64,000 nucleotides of DNA. Source: Trebouxia sp. TZW2008 (lineage: Eukaryota; Chlorophyta; Trebouxiophyceae; Trebouxiales; Trebouxiaceae). The notes under the pieces are model-generated. The model saw only the letters and a program-made list of their open reading frames with translations, was not told the origin of the DNA and did not search any database. A program made the translations under genes and the position numbers. Shown piece by piece: positions 13,301 to 23,799 of the stretch (its first letter is position 1; each line of letters opens with the position of its first letter). The DNA lies in the NCBI GenBank assembly GCA_002118135.1, contig BDIU01000134.1, positions 89,332 through 153,331 on the forward strand, read 5' to 3'.

Positions 13301-15516
13301 GACAAGACTCACAGGCGGTGTGATATAGGTACGAAGCAAGCTGCTAGATGCCAGAGCTACCATGAAGCATCTTACCAGCAGGGGAGCCCCTGTAGCTGCT
13401 CCCCCAGCTGCTGCCAACAGTCAGCCTCTGGTCAGCATGCCTGGGGCAGCCCCATCAGCTGCTCCCCCAGCTGCTGTCATGAGTCAGCCCATGGTCAGCA
13501 TGCCTGGGGCAGCCCCAGTCAGTCAAAGGCCCTTGGCAACAGCTGCCCCGCCCTTGCTACCAGCTGATCTTGTCCCGCCTGCACCAACGTTTGTGCCTGC
13601 TGCCACAAGTCGCGGTCCCACGCCCCCAACTCTAGACACAGGTCGATCCTCTCCACTCAATCAAGCAAGGCTGATGGCAGAACAGCGGCAGAACGGCAGA
13701 CTCTACCAGCAGCCCTACCGCTCATCTGAGGCTGCGCCAATGGACCCTTTCCAGGTCTTCCATGTGCAGCAGGGCTCTTCCGGCAAGGGCCCCTCCCACC
13801 AGCCCTATGCGCCAAATGGCCCTGCCCTTGAGCCCTTCCGCTACCCCCAGAGGAGTGCTTCTGGGCGTGGGGGGCCTGTAGCAGAAAGAGGACCAGGGCA
13901 GGAAGCTGGTCCAAGTGGCAGAGGGCCATATCAACACCACACTGCAGGCAGAGGTAGTGCTCTCATCAAAACAACAATTTCAATAGCGGCGTGCAAGACT
14001 GAGCTGGCTTGTAGCATGCATCCAATTCAGGGCTGTCTTTTGGCAGCTGCGCACAGGTTTCACAGAAGGGTGAAAGCCGGTCGCCCATATGTTGCCTTCA
14101 CAATTGGCTGCCTGCAACGAGCAGCTATGTCAAAGTAAGCTGGCTTGCAGAAACTGCAAATCATCATTAATCTTGACATGTAGTATCAGCGGCCCAAGCT
14201 ATGATATCACATTGCAAGACCATACACCAGTCCCGGTTGCTTCATTGCAGTTGGTCTTTTGCATTGCACTGGATTTCACAGAAGCTTTGTCTATGACAGG
14301 GCATCCAGGCAATCAGCCGCCTCCACCACAGGAGCCCTATAGTGCATTCAGGCAGCGCCAGGCCCAGCCCCGGCCCCGGCCCCCCTTACAGCCCCCTGGG
14401 GCCATGCCTGTGCCTGCCCGCCTGTCAGTCAGCAGCCAGGCTGGATCTTTGCAGGACTCTGAACATGGCAGCACACTGTCTGGCAGTGAGGCAACTTCAC
14501 CTGTCAAGAGCAGTCAGGTAGGGGTCTTCATTTGATGGTAGCGCTTACTGTAGCAACCATGAGCACATCAGACAGGCATGCGTTGTCTATCTGCTATGTA
14601 ACACGCCAGTCAGTGAGGCAAACTCAGCCATCAAGGAGGGTCAGGTAAGGCTGCTTGCTTCATGACAGTGCTTTTGCCATGAGGCTCCGGCACATAAAAC
14701 AGCAGCACGCTGTCAGAGAGTGAGGCAATTCCACCTAACAATAACAGTCAGGTAAAGCTCCTAACTCATCCTTGAGGCATCAGCCAACACATGCACTAGC
14801 ACATTCATGCACACTGCCAGCCAGCAGCATTTTGTGCATTAGACATGGCAACAGAAGAGTCTTGCACAGAAAGCCCTGCTAGCCCATCAGCATGCTGTGC
14901 CTCTGTCACGCATGCCACTAGCATCATGTGCATGAGCCGCGTCCAGCAGTACCGGCTTGTGCTAAACAATAGCAGCGTCCCATGTATTCTGACCCTCCAG
15001 CAATACACCTGCCCTAGCCAAGAGCAGTGACTTTTGTTGTCATTGCTTCTGCATGGCAGCTCTGGTATGTGTTGTGCCAAACAGAATGCAGCTTTCGTCA
15101 AGCCATGTTGCTGCTGATTGCCACCTGTTATGCCAAACAGAATGAGCTTTTGTCAAGCCACACTGCTGCTGGTTGTGACATAATTGCTTGCTACAATCTT
15201 CTGAATACTGTTTCCTATGCAGGGTCAGCATCAAAAGTATGTACAGCCAACACCTTTTGGCATGCCTGAGCAACCATCCTTCCAAGATGACTATGATGAT
15301 GATGACTGTGTGGTGTGCATGGATGCCGTGAAATGCACAATTTTTGTGCCATGTGGACACAGCTTGTGCTGCCGCATATGTGCAGCAAAGGTGACACAGT
15401 CACGAGCGCGGTGTCCACTCTGTGATATTCCAACTGACGGCTTTTGTGAGACACAGCCAACTAAGTCTGCGTCTGCACAGCCTACTCGACAGCAACAGGC
15501 AGCTGTTGCGTACTAA
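4369..15516 (+). CDS. Very large RING-HC finger protein, putative E3 ubiquitin ligase
   Basis: Phase-consistent exons: 4506-5642, 5978-6993, 7651-7873, 9325-9413, 9915-10293, 11018-11109, 11457-11546, 11874-12101, 12487-12636, 13329-13953, 14300-14517 and 15223-15516. A proposed 7-base first exon (4369-4375, ATG CCA T before GTGAGG) would begin the protein MPSKVGKRSRKGKSG and give about 1515 aa; this start is the least certain part. Most of the protein is low-complexity: Ser/Asp-rich, Ala/Pro repeats near 6079-6157, a Lys/Glu coiled-coil-like stretch (9325-9960), Gln-rich at about 11900, and Pro/Gly/Arg-rich at 13.3-14.5 kb. The C-terminal about 100 residues carry a C3HC4 RING: CVVC, then PCGHSLCCRIC, then CPLC, with all eight zinc ligands present. 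RING-HC domains recruit E2 enzymes, so ubiquitin ligation is the likely activity; the substrate cannot be read. An ordered segment near 5110-5260 (YRSFIQQYLNDCDYPPMVV) is not recognised. Confidence 0.7.
6079..6157 (+). repeat. 15-bp coding minisatellite (AAKPP units)
   Basis: About five near-identical 15-base units in exon 2 of the RING gene encode the pentapeptide AAKPP, followed by related Ala/Pro/Lys sequence. The unit length is a multiple of three, so expansion keeps frame. Similar but looser Ala/Pro/Lys runs recur at 6460-6540. Confidence 0.85.
7379..7612 (+). repeat. Two decayed upstream copies of RING-gene exon 3 start
   Basis: Exon 3 starts at 7651 (GAHSGFMKEPTAGEIEDIVR). An upstream copy begins right after a TGCAG at 7517 and reads GTHAGFVKEPTTGVVEDIVC in an open frame up to about 7612. 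A third, more decayed copy lies at about 7379-7440, recognisable from TTCATGAAAGGACTCAC and the following GGGATATCGAG. The 7517 copy keeps an acceptor but has no clear donor, so it could act as an alternative acceptor only if read through to exon 3. Confidence 0.75.
7874..9324 (+). other. Large intron 3 of the RING gene
   Basis: This intron holds no exon that joins in phase with the flanking exons. Short open frames occur on both strands but none has recognisable protein features. The sequence is TG/CA-rich and CpG-poor. Confidence 0.5.
10764..11017 (+). repeat. 124-bp tandem repeat carrying copies of a splice acceptor and exon start
   Basis: GTGCAG followed by an AGCYTGATGAGACAGCTG-like sequence occurs at 10764, 10888 and 11012, an exact spacing of 124 bases each time. 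The third occurrence is the real acceptor and start of exon 6 (11018, DSLMRQLGG). The first two are followed by TGAGTATGCATG instead of the rest of the exon and so are truncated copies embedded in the intron. Confidence 0.8.
11205..11290 (+). repeat. Downstream copy of RING-gene exon 6 end and donor
   Basis: Exon 6 ends at 11109 with sequence encoding GPSSEKSYSSQ and then GTACAC. Positions 11207-11243 repeat this with few changes, again ending CAG then GTACAT. The similarity continues into the intron sequence after the donor (TCTTGCCAGG, GTCGCATGCAT), so the copied unit crosses the exon-intron junction. Confidence 0.8.
13377..13520 (+). repeat. Two-copy coding repeat, about 69 bp, in RING gene exon 10
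   Basis: Two consecutive units encode a segment of the form AAPPAAxxSQPxVSMPGAAP. Nucleotide similarity between units is very high, including CAGCATGCCTGGGGCAGCCC in both. This marks recent in-frame expansion in a disordered region. Confidence 0.8.
14605..14757 (+). repeat. Two downstream copies of RING-gene exon 11 end with donors
   Basis: Exon 11 ends at 14517 with a Ser/Glu-rich end (LSGSEATSPVKSSQ) and the donor GTAGGG. Copies ending at about 14645 (GGTCAGGTAAGG) and 14751 (CAGTCAGGTAAAG) repeat the AGTGAGGCAA...CAGTCAG motif. Each retains CAG followed by GTA, so both keep a plausible splice donor. Confidence 0.75.
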
Positions 15517-16571
15517 TTCATTAATACATCTGATCAATCAGTGTAAGGTAATCTGCACTGCAAGTTTTGCGGCAGAGATTCAGCAGAGTATGTCAGCTTT
15601 GCAGCTGCCTGACTGGGCATTGCAGCAGAGTGAACACGGGATGACATTGGATTTCATGAGCTCGCTCAAGTCCCTTGCTGTTTTCCTTTTGTAAGCAGGC
15701 ACATGTGCATGCATTTCATTCAATGAGTCTAGCATGACACGTAATAAGTGACTGGGCTGCGCTTTTCTTGATGCTGGTTGTGTCCAACTGTTGATGTGTA
15801 CTGTCATTTTGTTACATGCCGTTTCACGAGTGTTTCACCAGTTTTCAATTGTTTTGTGGTATTGGCCACGTTTACTTTTTGGTTCATACACACTCAATGC
15901 TGTTTGGTTCATTCACACTCAATGCAGTGACTGTAAGCAGCTGGCGTGTCTTGCCCAGCATGACATCAGCATCGTGCATTTTGGCGGATGTTGTCATTGA
16001 GTTTGACTCAAGACTCAGAGACTGCATGATCTGTATGTGCCTGGATATACACAATGTGTAGATCCATGTCATGCGGAAATGAGCAGGAGGCATGCATGCT
16101 TGCCAAGTTTGGCAAGTTGCTTGGACTTGCATCTCCCGCATTGTCAAGTGTAGTGTCAAGCCGGACCTGAATATGCACAGCACTTGACACTTTCTAGAGC
16201 ACAATGGAAGTGACAGCAATCTGGACACGCTACAATTATTGCAAGTGCCAGCTTTCACGCAATCCGTTACAATCGTTGAAAGTGGTCCATGTGCGCCCTC
16301 CACGTGTCTCGCCAAGCCTTAGAATCGGTCATGCACCCCTTCGATCTTCACCGTAGGAGGGTGGTACCTGTGATCGGGCGCCCGTCACAGCCAGCCGCTG
16401 CGTCTGTATTGCACAGCGGTGGTACAGTTTCGTGATCGGCTGGAGTCGGCTGCAAGTGAACGAGACCAGCCGGAAACGCAGCCTGGCTTCGAAGAGCAGT
16501 GCAGTTATGAGGGTCGGTGCAAAGGTCACTCGTATCGCTGGGTGATCGTGCCGACGACCCTGTGAACGGAC
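15517..16571. other. Intergenic region between RING gene and TPP
   Basis: The left part follows the RING stop and should include its 3' UTR. No supported exon is seen. From about 16320 the sequence becomes CpG-dense (6 CpG in 16381-16440), consistent with the promoter of the downstream TPP gene. Confidence 0.5.
16320..16571 (+). promoter_or_regulatory. CpG-dense promoter region of the TPP gene
   Basis: CpG density rises sharply here compared with the preceding kilobase, immediately upstream of the TPP start codon. Promoter function is inferred from this and from position. Confidence 0.45.
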
Positions 16572-19500
16572 ATGCTTTGTAGCGAACGTATTATGGGGGA
16601 TCTGCTTGGCCGATTTCAACTCGGACGCGCGTCTTATGAACTAAAATCTGAGGAAGCGGAGGCCATCCGGGCCAAGTTCACAACTGCGCCTGGTCCGCTT
16701 GGCAATGTGACATGTCCAGCACAGCTGCTGACCAGCGCTAAATCCGCCAGCGAGTACACTGCTTGGAAGGTAAGTTTCGTACGAGCTAGTCAGCCAGGCC
16801 GAACCCGCGCCCAAGGTCTCAAGCTTTGCAAAACCACTGCCGCCCTGCTCACCCACGACTCTGTTGGTAGGCACACCACCCTTCAATCTTGGAGGAGTTT
16901 GAGAGCTTCACCAGACTCCTACGAGGAAAGAGGCTGGCAGTGTTTCTGGACTATGATGGTAAACTTGCATTGCTTTCAAAGCCAACAGCTAAGTGTCTCC
17001 CTGCTCACATGCATGCAACCTGACAGCTGTGCGCTTTCAGGCACGTTGACGCCTATTGTGAAGGACCCTGATAGAGCTTTCATGTCAGAACAGGTACAGC
17101 AAAGCAGCTTCAGCCTGCAATCATGTCAACTGTGCATCATGCTGACATGACTCTGTGCTCATTTTGCGTTGGAGTAGATGCTTCAAGATGTTGGTTCCGT
17201 CTATTGTCTGACAGCTGCTGACACCCGCCCACTCTGCCTTCATCAATAAGCTGCAATGCATATAAAGCAAGCTGCATGCTGCAGTGTTATGATATGCTTC
17301 TGTACACATCTGGGGCCACATGCAAGATGTCAGCTTTGTCTGCTGCTGTACAGCAGACTGACGACCACACCACGCTGTCACTGCAAGCATGACCGCAACT
17401 GCACATATGGGGCAGTTTGGAAGTGATGTCTTACACTGCTGGTAACGTGGTCTGCAGATGAGGTCAGCTGTAAGAACGCTGGCTAGTCTGTTTCCCGCAT
17501 CCATCATCAGTGGCAGAGGCAGGGAGAAGGTCGAGGGCTTTGTGCAGCTGAAGGAGCTGTACTATGCTGGCAGTCATGGCATGGACATTGTAGGGCCTAA
17601 GGTACTTACTTGTCAAGGCTTCAGCATGCATCACAGAAGACATTCACCATGAACTGCTCACAAGACATGATCAGCATCCTGTTTCAACAATGCCATGTGT
17701 TGCAAACTGATTCCATCATTTTGCCTATGATGGCAGTCATGGCTTAGACATTGAAAGCCCTAAGGAACATACTGTCATGGCTCACCATTCTGTTACAGGT
17801 GCCTTGAATTGCAGAATGCACATGTCTTCCTTATAAGCAGCTGCCTCATTGCAAAGTGCTTGCATCCTCGTCGTCAACAGTAGCTGCAGATCCATCAAAA
17901 TCCACAATGCATCTTGTCGCAAGGCCAAGAGTGTTGTTGCAGTGTCATGGCTTCATGTACACTGGCCAAATTGAGTGCTTCTGACTGATAATTGCCAACT
18001 CCCTAATCATAGCAAGTGCATAAAAGCATTGCACACAGTTGCCTGCAGCTTCAGTCGACACTCAAGTCATCTTGTATTACAAAGTGCTGCAGACACCACC
18101 TGCTTTGACCAAATGCTCAGTATAGCCAGGCAGAGCAGCACTGCATATCAAGCTTGGCTTGATGTGAAACAGAGCACATTATCGAACTGGTTGGAGACAG
18201 CCGATTGCCTCTGTACGTACCTAGTTGGGCCTGCTGAGCCTGTCTAGCCCACGTTTATAATTGATGAATGAATGAAGGAATGAGACAGCATTTCAGCTTG
18301 CCATGCAGGGCCTTGAGCTTTCAAGTTTGCAAGCCCATCCTACTGTTAGAGACACATCCAAATCTCAGTCATGCACCCCTGCACACTGCCATTGCAATCC
18401 CCCCAACCCCACTGTTCGCAACTTACATGTGTCCACTGAGCCACTTTCATTGGCAACCCCTCCCGATATGCCTCAGGCATGTTTCTGCTCCTGCATGAGT
18501 TGGTCCGGCCCCTCACATTTGTTTCTCAAAACAGAATCACAGCAGTGTCAGACCTCGTAAGCTGCAATCAGATGTGGTTCTGACCAGTCCTCCTGCTTGA
18601 GAAATGTGTGAAAGCCTGTCTGGCAGCCTTCTGTCAGGATTGGCAGGCAAGCAAGAGTATCACTTGCTGTGTTGCAAACCGCAGCTACAACTCACTGGTT
18701 GCAAATGCATTCTCTGTGCAATGAATTCAATTTCCTTGACTATCTGCTGACTTGCTTTAAATGCAGCCCAGTGCACTGAATGTTCACAACTCTCAGTTGT
18801 CATGCAGGCCAACACCAACCCTGGTGATGCAGATGTGCTTGCCTTCCAGCCTGCAGCCAAGTATGCGCCTATCATGGACGCTGTGTACCAAGCCTTACTC
18901 CGTAGGTGCGCTGAACACATTGATGGGCCAACTGCATATTGCGTATCACGTATTGCGTGTTAGAATTACGTACAATGATTCACTGGAAAGATTCACTGCC
19001 ACCACTGCCACCAGCATGAGCTGCTCACAAATAAGCCAGCCTTCTGCCATGTTTGTGTTGCTCTCCGGCAATGTACAAGATCTTGGTCTGCAGCGGTTGT
19101 TGAGCTGAGGTTTCTACCAGACAGGTGTAAGTTCTGGCGCCTACCGTGCTGAACAGCTGTGCTGTTGGGTCGCTGCACATTGCGCACACAGCACCTAGGG
19201 TGTTGACAATGTCAGAATGTCAGTGTTGTTTTCGAAATTGTCGACATGTGTAAACACAGTCAGAGTGTTGACACGCAGGGTGCAGAATGTGCCTGGCGCA
19301 TCTGTGGAGCACAACAAGTTTTGTGTGAGCGTGCACTTCCGCAATTGCCCGCCAGAGTCATACGATGATGTGGTGACAGCTGTGAAGGACACCTTGCATG
19401 ACCACCCAAACCTGAAAGCCAGCAGAGGGCGTAAGGTGCTGGAGATTCAGCCGCAGGTCAGTCTAATTGCAGAATGCAGATTACAAGCTTTTGCCTCACC

Positions 19501-22436
19501 TGCATGCATGCTAGGAAGATCTAAGGACCCACTTGAGTTCATGTAGCAGCAATCAGCTGTGTCAGCGCGCTGTCCTTGACTATCCTTCACAGTATGTACA
19601 GCATCTTCAGAGCAGTCAAAGACATTGCATGAGCATATTGTATGCAACTAGAGATGGCAGGCATGCTGAGCCTGTACGTTGTATCCATGGCTACACTTTG
19701 CTTTCATAAGACTGCATAGTAGATGCACTGCCCAGTCAAGATGTCTTGCATATTTGTGCTGTTAGGCAATCAAGCCAAAGCCATCCTCAGAAGGACGCTA
19801 AGAGTTTCTCGTGTCTCTTGCTAGTTAGCTGTCTATTGCTGCAAGCACTGGTGTCAACCCGTTTCCAGTGGAAGCTTTTCTCAATGGTGTGTGGGTGTGT
19901 CACAGGTGGATTGGGGCAAAGGCAAGGCTTTGGCGCACATGCTGAATGCACTCAACTTGGATGAGTGTGATGATGTCATTCCTATCTACTTGGGAGACGA
20001 CAGGACAGATGAAGATGCGTTCAAGGTGCTGAAGGACCGAGCCACTGGCTTTGGAATCCTCATCTCCAATAAGGTCAGCACATTACCAGCACCATTGTTG
20101 TTGATTGTTAACATTGTTAGCAATGTTTTTGTTGTATCATCGTTGTCGTGGTTGTTATACCTATGATTACAGCATGTGAAACTTGCCTCCCTCTGCTTCA
20201 CAATCAGCTCCTCAAGATAGCTTCTCTGCCTAGCAGTCTTAGCTGAGAAGGTCATTAATTGTGAGCGGGTACAAACTTATATTTCTTGGATGTGATAGTA
20301 TACGCGTGTGTTTCAGCCACTCCTGATGCCCAGCTGAGAAAGTCGGTTGTTGCATCTGCCCGCTGTGCTGCATGCAGCATCACATGTGCTGCGCTGGTCA
20401 TTACAACCGGCTGAACCCATTGCTGACTTCATTTGCCTTGGCTACTGCCCACATAGACTGCCCCATGCAGAACAATCATGACAACATGGTGGGACATGAC
20501 GGATGTCTACTGACGTCTTGTGAAAGTTCTCATTGTAGCAGATGCTAATGGCGACTTACCCAACTTCTCATCTGGTGCACTGCAGATGAAGGAGACAGAT
20601 GCCAAGTACACTCTGACAGACCCTTCAGAGGTGATGACCTTTTTGCAGCGGCTAGTGCAGTGGGGCACCACGCCCGACAATGCCTGGCACCAACACCTCT
20701 GCTGCACTGGCTGGTGCCTCAACCCTTCCTCCCACCCCCCTTCAGCACCCCCCACAGATCCCCCCACGGGCCCTTCAGACAGCAGCACAGACAGACTGAC
20801 TGATGCTCAGCCTGAGGCCCTGGCAAATGGTACTCAGCACAGTGACGCAGACAGACTCACAAGCAGTCACAATGGTGCAAATGCAGCGCCTGTGTCACCA
20901 GGCAGTAGTCCCAGCTCTGGATCAGCGTTTGCTGCCGTGCGACAGTTCCATGGCCTGCCAGTTGTTGCTGGCGCCTCTGACAGAGCTATGCCTGCCTCGC
21001 AATGGGCAACCCAAAGCAATGCCACAAGTGCAAGCAGGCATGATGGTTCCGGAACCAACAGGAGCAACCCCTTTGGGCCCAGTGCAAGCAGACACGACGG
21101 CTCCGAAACCATTAGCAGCAGCCCAGCTAGGCCCAGCGTCTCGCCAATGGGTAGCCACCATGCAAATGTGTCTGCTACTGATCTAGTAGACTTGCGGCAT
21201 CAGCAACTGCTTTCTTCACAGCAGCCGAGTGAGACTCAGCAGCAGGCTCAAGCTGCGCCAACTGACTCAGACTCAGATGCTGAGAGACAGACAGCTGCCT
21301 CAGGTCAACAAGATGAAGAGGAGCGTGACCAGTGTGACTTGCAGGCCAATTGGCGGCATCTGGATCTCAAGGAAGCTGCTAAGAAAGGTGTTGACGCCAT
21401 TGAAGCAGAGGGACGGCCACCAACAGCATCCGACACAGGAGAGCCAGAGTCTCCCAAGGCTGAAGTCTCAGCAGGTACAATCACTTTTCTCATAATGACA
21501 GCACTCAGGTCAAGGGTAAAGCCAGAGATACTTGGCAGTCATATGTGTACAAGGACCTCTGCACCCTCCATGTCCAATATAATTGGTCTAGGTTAGCGCA
21601 TGACGGTACTGGTCGGAAACAGTTGACTGCTTTTGTACGTACCTAGTAGGGCCTGCTGAGCCTGCCTAGCACACGTATCTAATGAATGAAATGAAAGAAA
21701 CAGCATTGGTCACCAAGCAAAATGTAATGTCCTTGCAACAGCAGCATTGATGGCCAAGCAAAACGCATGATGTTGTTGTCATTGAATTGGCCTTACTCAG
21801 TAGTATCACTGCCATTGGAGTACAGTAGTGGGTTCCTGGTTGCCTTGTCCTTGCACTCAGAGCATGCTACCATTAAGCGTCCTGATCTTGCAACTCTGCT
21901 GTATAGGAGAGGAAGAAGAGGACTTGGCGCCTCCAGCAAGGACCTCTCTGGACCACTACTTGCGGCAACCTCTCAAGGCCTCGCACACAGCCGATGACAG
22001 CGGCATGACTGATGAGCCACAGACTGATCGCATGGGTGAATGGGACACACCCACTGTTCAGCTAGATGCGTCATCAGCTGCTAGGTCTCCTACCAAACCC
22101 CAAGGCAGCCCAAACCGCGGTTTTCCCACCAAACCCTTTGGGGGCAGGCAGGGTTTTGAAGGTAGTGGGAGGATGTTACCTGATGGCAAGCGTCTAACAG
22201 CCCTACTGCTAGACAAGCTGCAAGGGCGTGAAGGGCACTTGCCCTTGAGGCAGGACGGCGGCTCAGGGCCTGTCAGCCCAACTGGGCACTCTCACAGTCA
22301 TGACAGCGGGTCTTCCATGGCAGGGTATCAGTCACCATTTGAAAGTTTGGCCTACGAGGTTCGCTCTGAAGGCACAGATTCTGTCAAAGCTGAAGATGGC
22401 TCAGTCAAATCTTTAAGTATGCCTCAAGCCGACTGA
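16572..22436 (+). CDS. Trehalose-6-phosphate phosphatase with long C-terminal extension
   Basis: Exons join in phase: 16572-16769, 16871-16958, 17041-17093, 17458-17601, 18808-18905, 19279-19456, 19906-20073, 20586-21474 and 21907-22436, giving 781 aa. ATG at 16593 is an in-frame alternative start seven codons in. The enzyme removes phosphate from trehalose-6-phosphate and is a HAD-family phosphatase. Motifs in order: LDYDGTLTPIV (nucleophile Asp 93, acid/base Asp 95), SGRGREKV (about 131), [13 protein letters not shown], and [11 protein letters not shown] (about 282-292). The catalytic domain ends near residue 340 with [11 protein letters not shown]. Beyond it lie about 440 residues rich in Ser, Pro, Gln and Asp with no recognised domain. 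Plant TPPs usually end soon after the catalytic domain, so this tail is unusual. No trehalose-phosphate synthase domain is present upstream. Confidence 0.92.
17727..17775 (+). repeat. Decayed copy of TPP exon 4 end in the following intron
   Basis: Exon 4 ends at 17601 with GCTGGCAGTCATGGCATGGA and a short following stretch. At 17727-17775 the intron repeats this as GATGGCAGTCATGGCTTAGA followed by CATTGAAAGCCCTAAGGAAC. The donor GTACTT has become GAACAT, so this copy is non-functional. Confidence 0.7.
18184..18285 (+). mobile_element. SINE-like dispersed repeat, copy 1 (TPP intron)
   Basis: Shares the core CTAGTTGGGCCTGCTGAGCC and TGTCTAGC with copies at about 21606 and 45709. It ends in a TGAATGAATGAAGGAATGA tail. 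Short length, no coding capacity, intronic position and a simple 3' tail suggest a SINE-like element; no target-site duplication was established. Confidence 0.5.
21003..21145 (+). repeat. Tandem ASRHDGS-type repeats in the TPP tail
   Basis: Two to three diverged units encode S-A-S-R-H-D-G-S followed by Ser/Asn/Pro-rich sequence (about 21025-21140). They lie in exon 8, in the disordered C-terminal extension, and indicate that the tail has grown partly by in-frame duplication. Confidence 0.65.
21606..21700 (+). mobile_element. SINE-like dispersed repeat, copy 2 (TPP intron)
   Basis: Contains TGTACGTACCTAGTAGGGCC then TGCTGAGCCTGCCTAGC and an AATGAATGAAATGAAAGAAA tail. It is closest to the copy at 18184, including the shared GTACGTACCTAG. 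It lies in the intron before the last TPP exon. Confidence 0.5.
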
Positions 22437-22473
22437 TGCTGTAGCTATTGGCGGGTCCTCAAAGGCTGGTCAC

Positions 22474-22588
22474 CAGTCACTGTTTGACAGTTTTGCCTTA
22501 CCTATGAGGTTTTCTCTGAGGGCACTGACTCTGTCAAAGCTGAAGACGGCTCAGTCAAGTGTTGCAGCATGCCTACAGCTGACTGACT
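22474..22588 (+). repeat. Near-complete decayed copy of the end of the last TPP exon
   Basis: Positions 22329-22436 encode the TPP C-terminus ([34 protein letters not shown]). The stretch 22474-22588 repeats it at nucleotide level with substitutions and small indels (CACTGACTCTGTCAAAGCTG, AAGACGGCTCAGTCAAGTG). It lies just after the stop codon, in the 3' UTR or intergenic DNA. Confidence 0.85.
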
Positions 22589-23799
22589 GTGTGGTTTTGC
22601 TAACTACTGGAGAACAATGGCATTCCTGCTGGGTGTATGTTTCATTCAGACTGATAATGGTCAGCTGCTGGTCCTTACGACAAAAGCTGAGTCATCAGGT
22701 CCCTGTGGTGATTGAAGTCACATGCTTGCTGCAGCAGCTTCAGGCGCAAAATGTTGAGCCTGTTTTGTATCTTTCAACTTTGGTGGTGATCCCAATGGTA
22801 AAGCAGCGCAAATCAGTTTGAATTGCTGCTGAGAGGACAAGGCTGTCTTGTCTGAAATGATGTATCAAGCCAAAACTTCATTGCCATTCAGTGCAATTCA
22901 TTGCTCGAGTACAGTAATCTGCCTTCTTGATTTGTTCAGGGTTTGGTTGAATTCTTAAAAGTTTGAGTTTGACATTGTTTGTGCTGGGAGCAGGAGTGCA
23001 GGGCTTGTATATTATCAGCAGGAGTGGGTCAAAATCTGCGCCTGTGGTGCAATGTAGACGTGAACTGACTTCAACATAACGTATGTGCAATATTATAGTA
23101 TCATGCCATTTTACACACTGCTCAAATTGCATGTTCCAAGGCACATTTGTTGTATGCAAGCAAGCTTTTGCTAGCGCTGCCAGGTGCATGCAGCATTGAT
23201 GCAGATTGCCCACGACAGATAAGGGTCAGTTTCCGCTTTGCAGTCTGACGGTCGGCAACGTTTGCAGCAAACGAGAGCAGTAGCAAAATATTTGCTGACA
23301 GAGAAGCTCAAAACAGCTTCGTCATTAAACTTCACACAGTTCGCATTCTGTTTGTTCCATTGTGAAATTGCAAGATTATGATTCCTAGTCTATCCTGAGC
23401 CTGTTAAGAATTGACACAAACCATTCCCATGCAAACAAATTGTTCACGTGGTGAAGCCAACAGTACTCCAAATTGGTATCTTTACTTGTATGATTATGCA
23501 TTGTTTAAAAGGCTTGACGGGCTCTGGACCGAAGTGAACAAAAGAGCCAGTACACTGGCAAGTCACAGACTGGGCTGAACAGTACACCTACATCGTACAG
23601 GTATACGGTACAATCCAACATAACACGTGCCTATCTCAACATTTGGTGTAGAACTGAATACGCTTTATCCACTTACTAGTTTGTGTCCCGCACACCTGCT
23701 CTCATATATGCATCAGACTGCGCACAGGCCTTACAGCTCAACCCAGCACCTCAAGCAAGTTGGGATGCTCCTTGAAGCTGATGAAAGTGTTTACAGTGA
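22589..23799. other. Intergenic region, nothing supported
   Basis: AT-richer sequence without a supported exon on either strand. It probably contains the 3' ends of the convergent TPP gene and the minus-strand region to the right. Confidence 0.4.

Noticed and set aside
13377..13520. Repeat units considered as a possible CRISPR-like array
   Set aside because: Units are directly adjacent, in frame and coding, with no spacers; the genome is eukaryotic.
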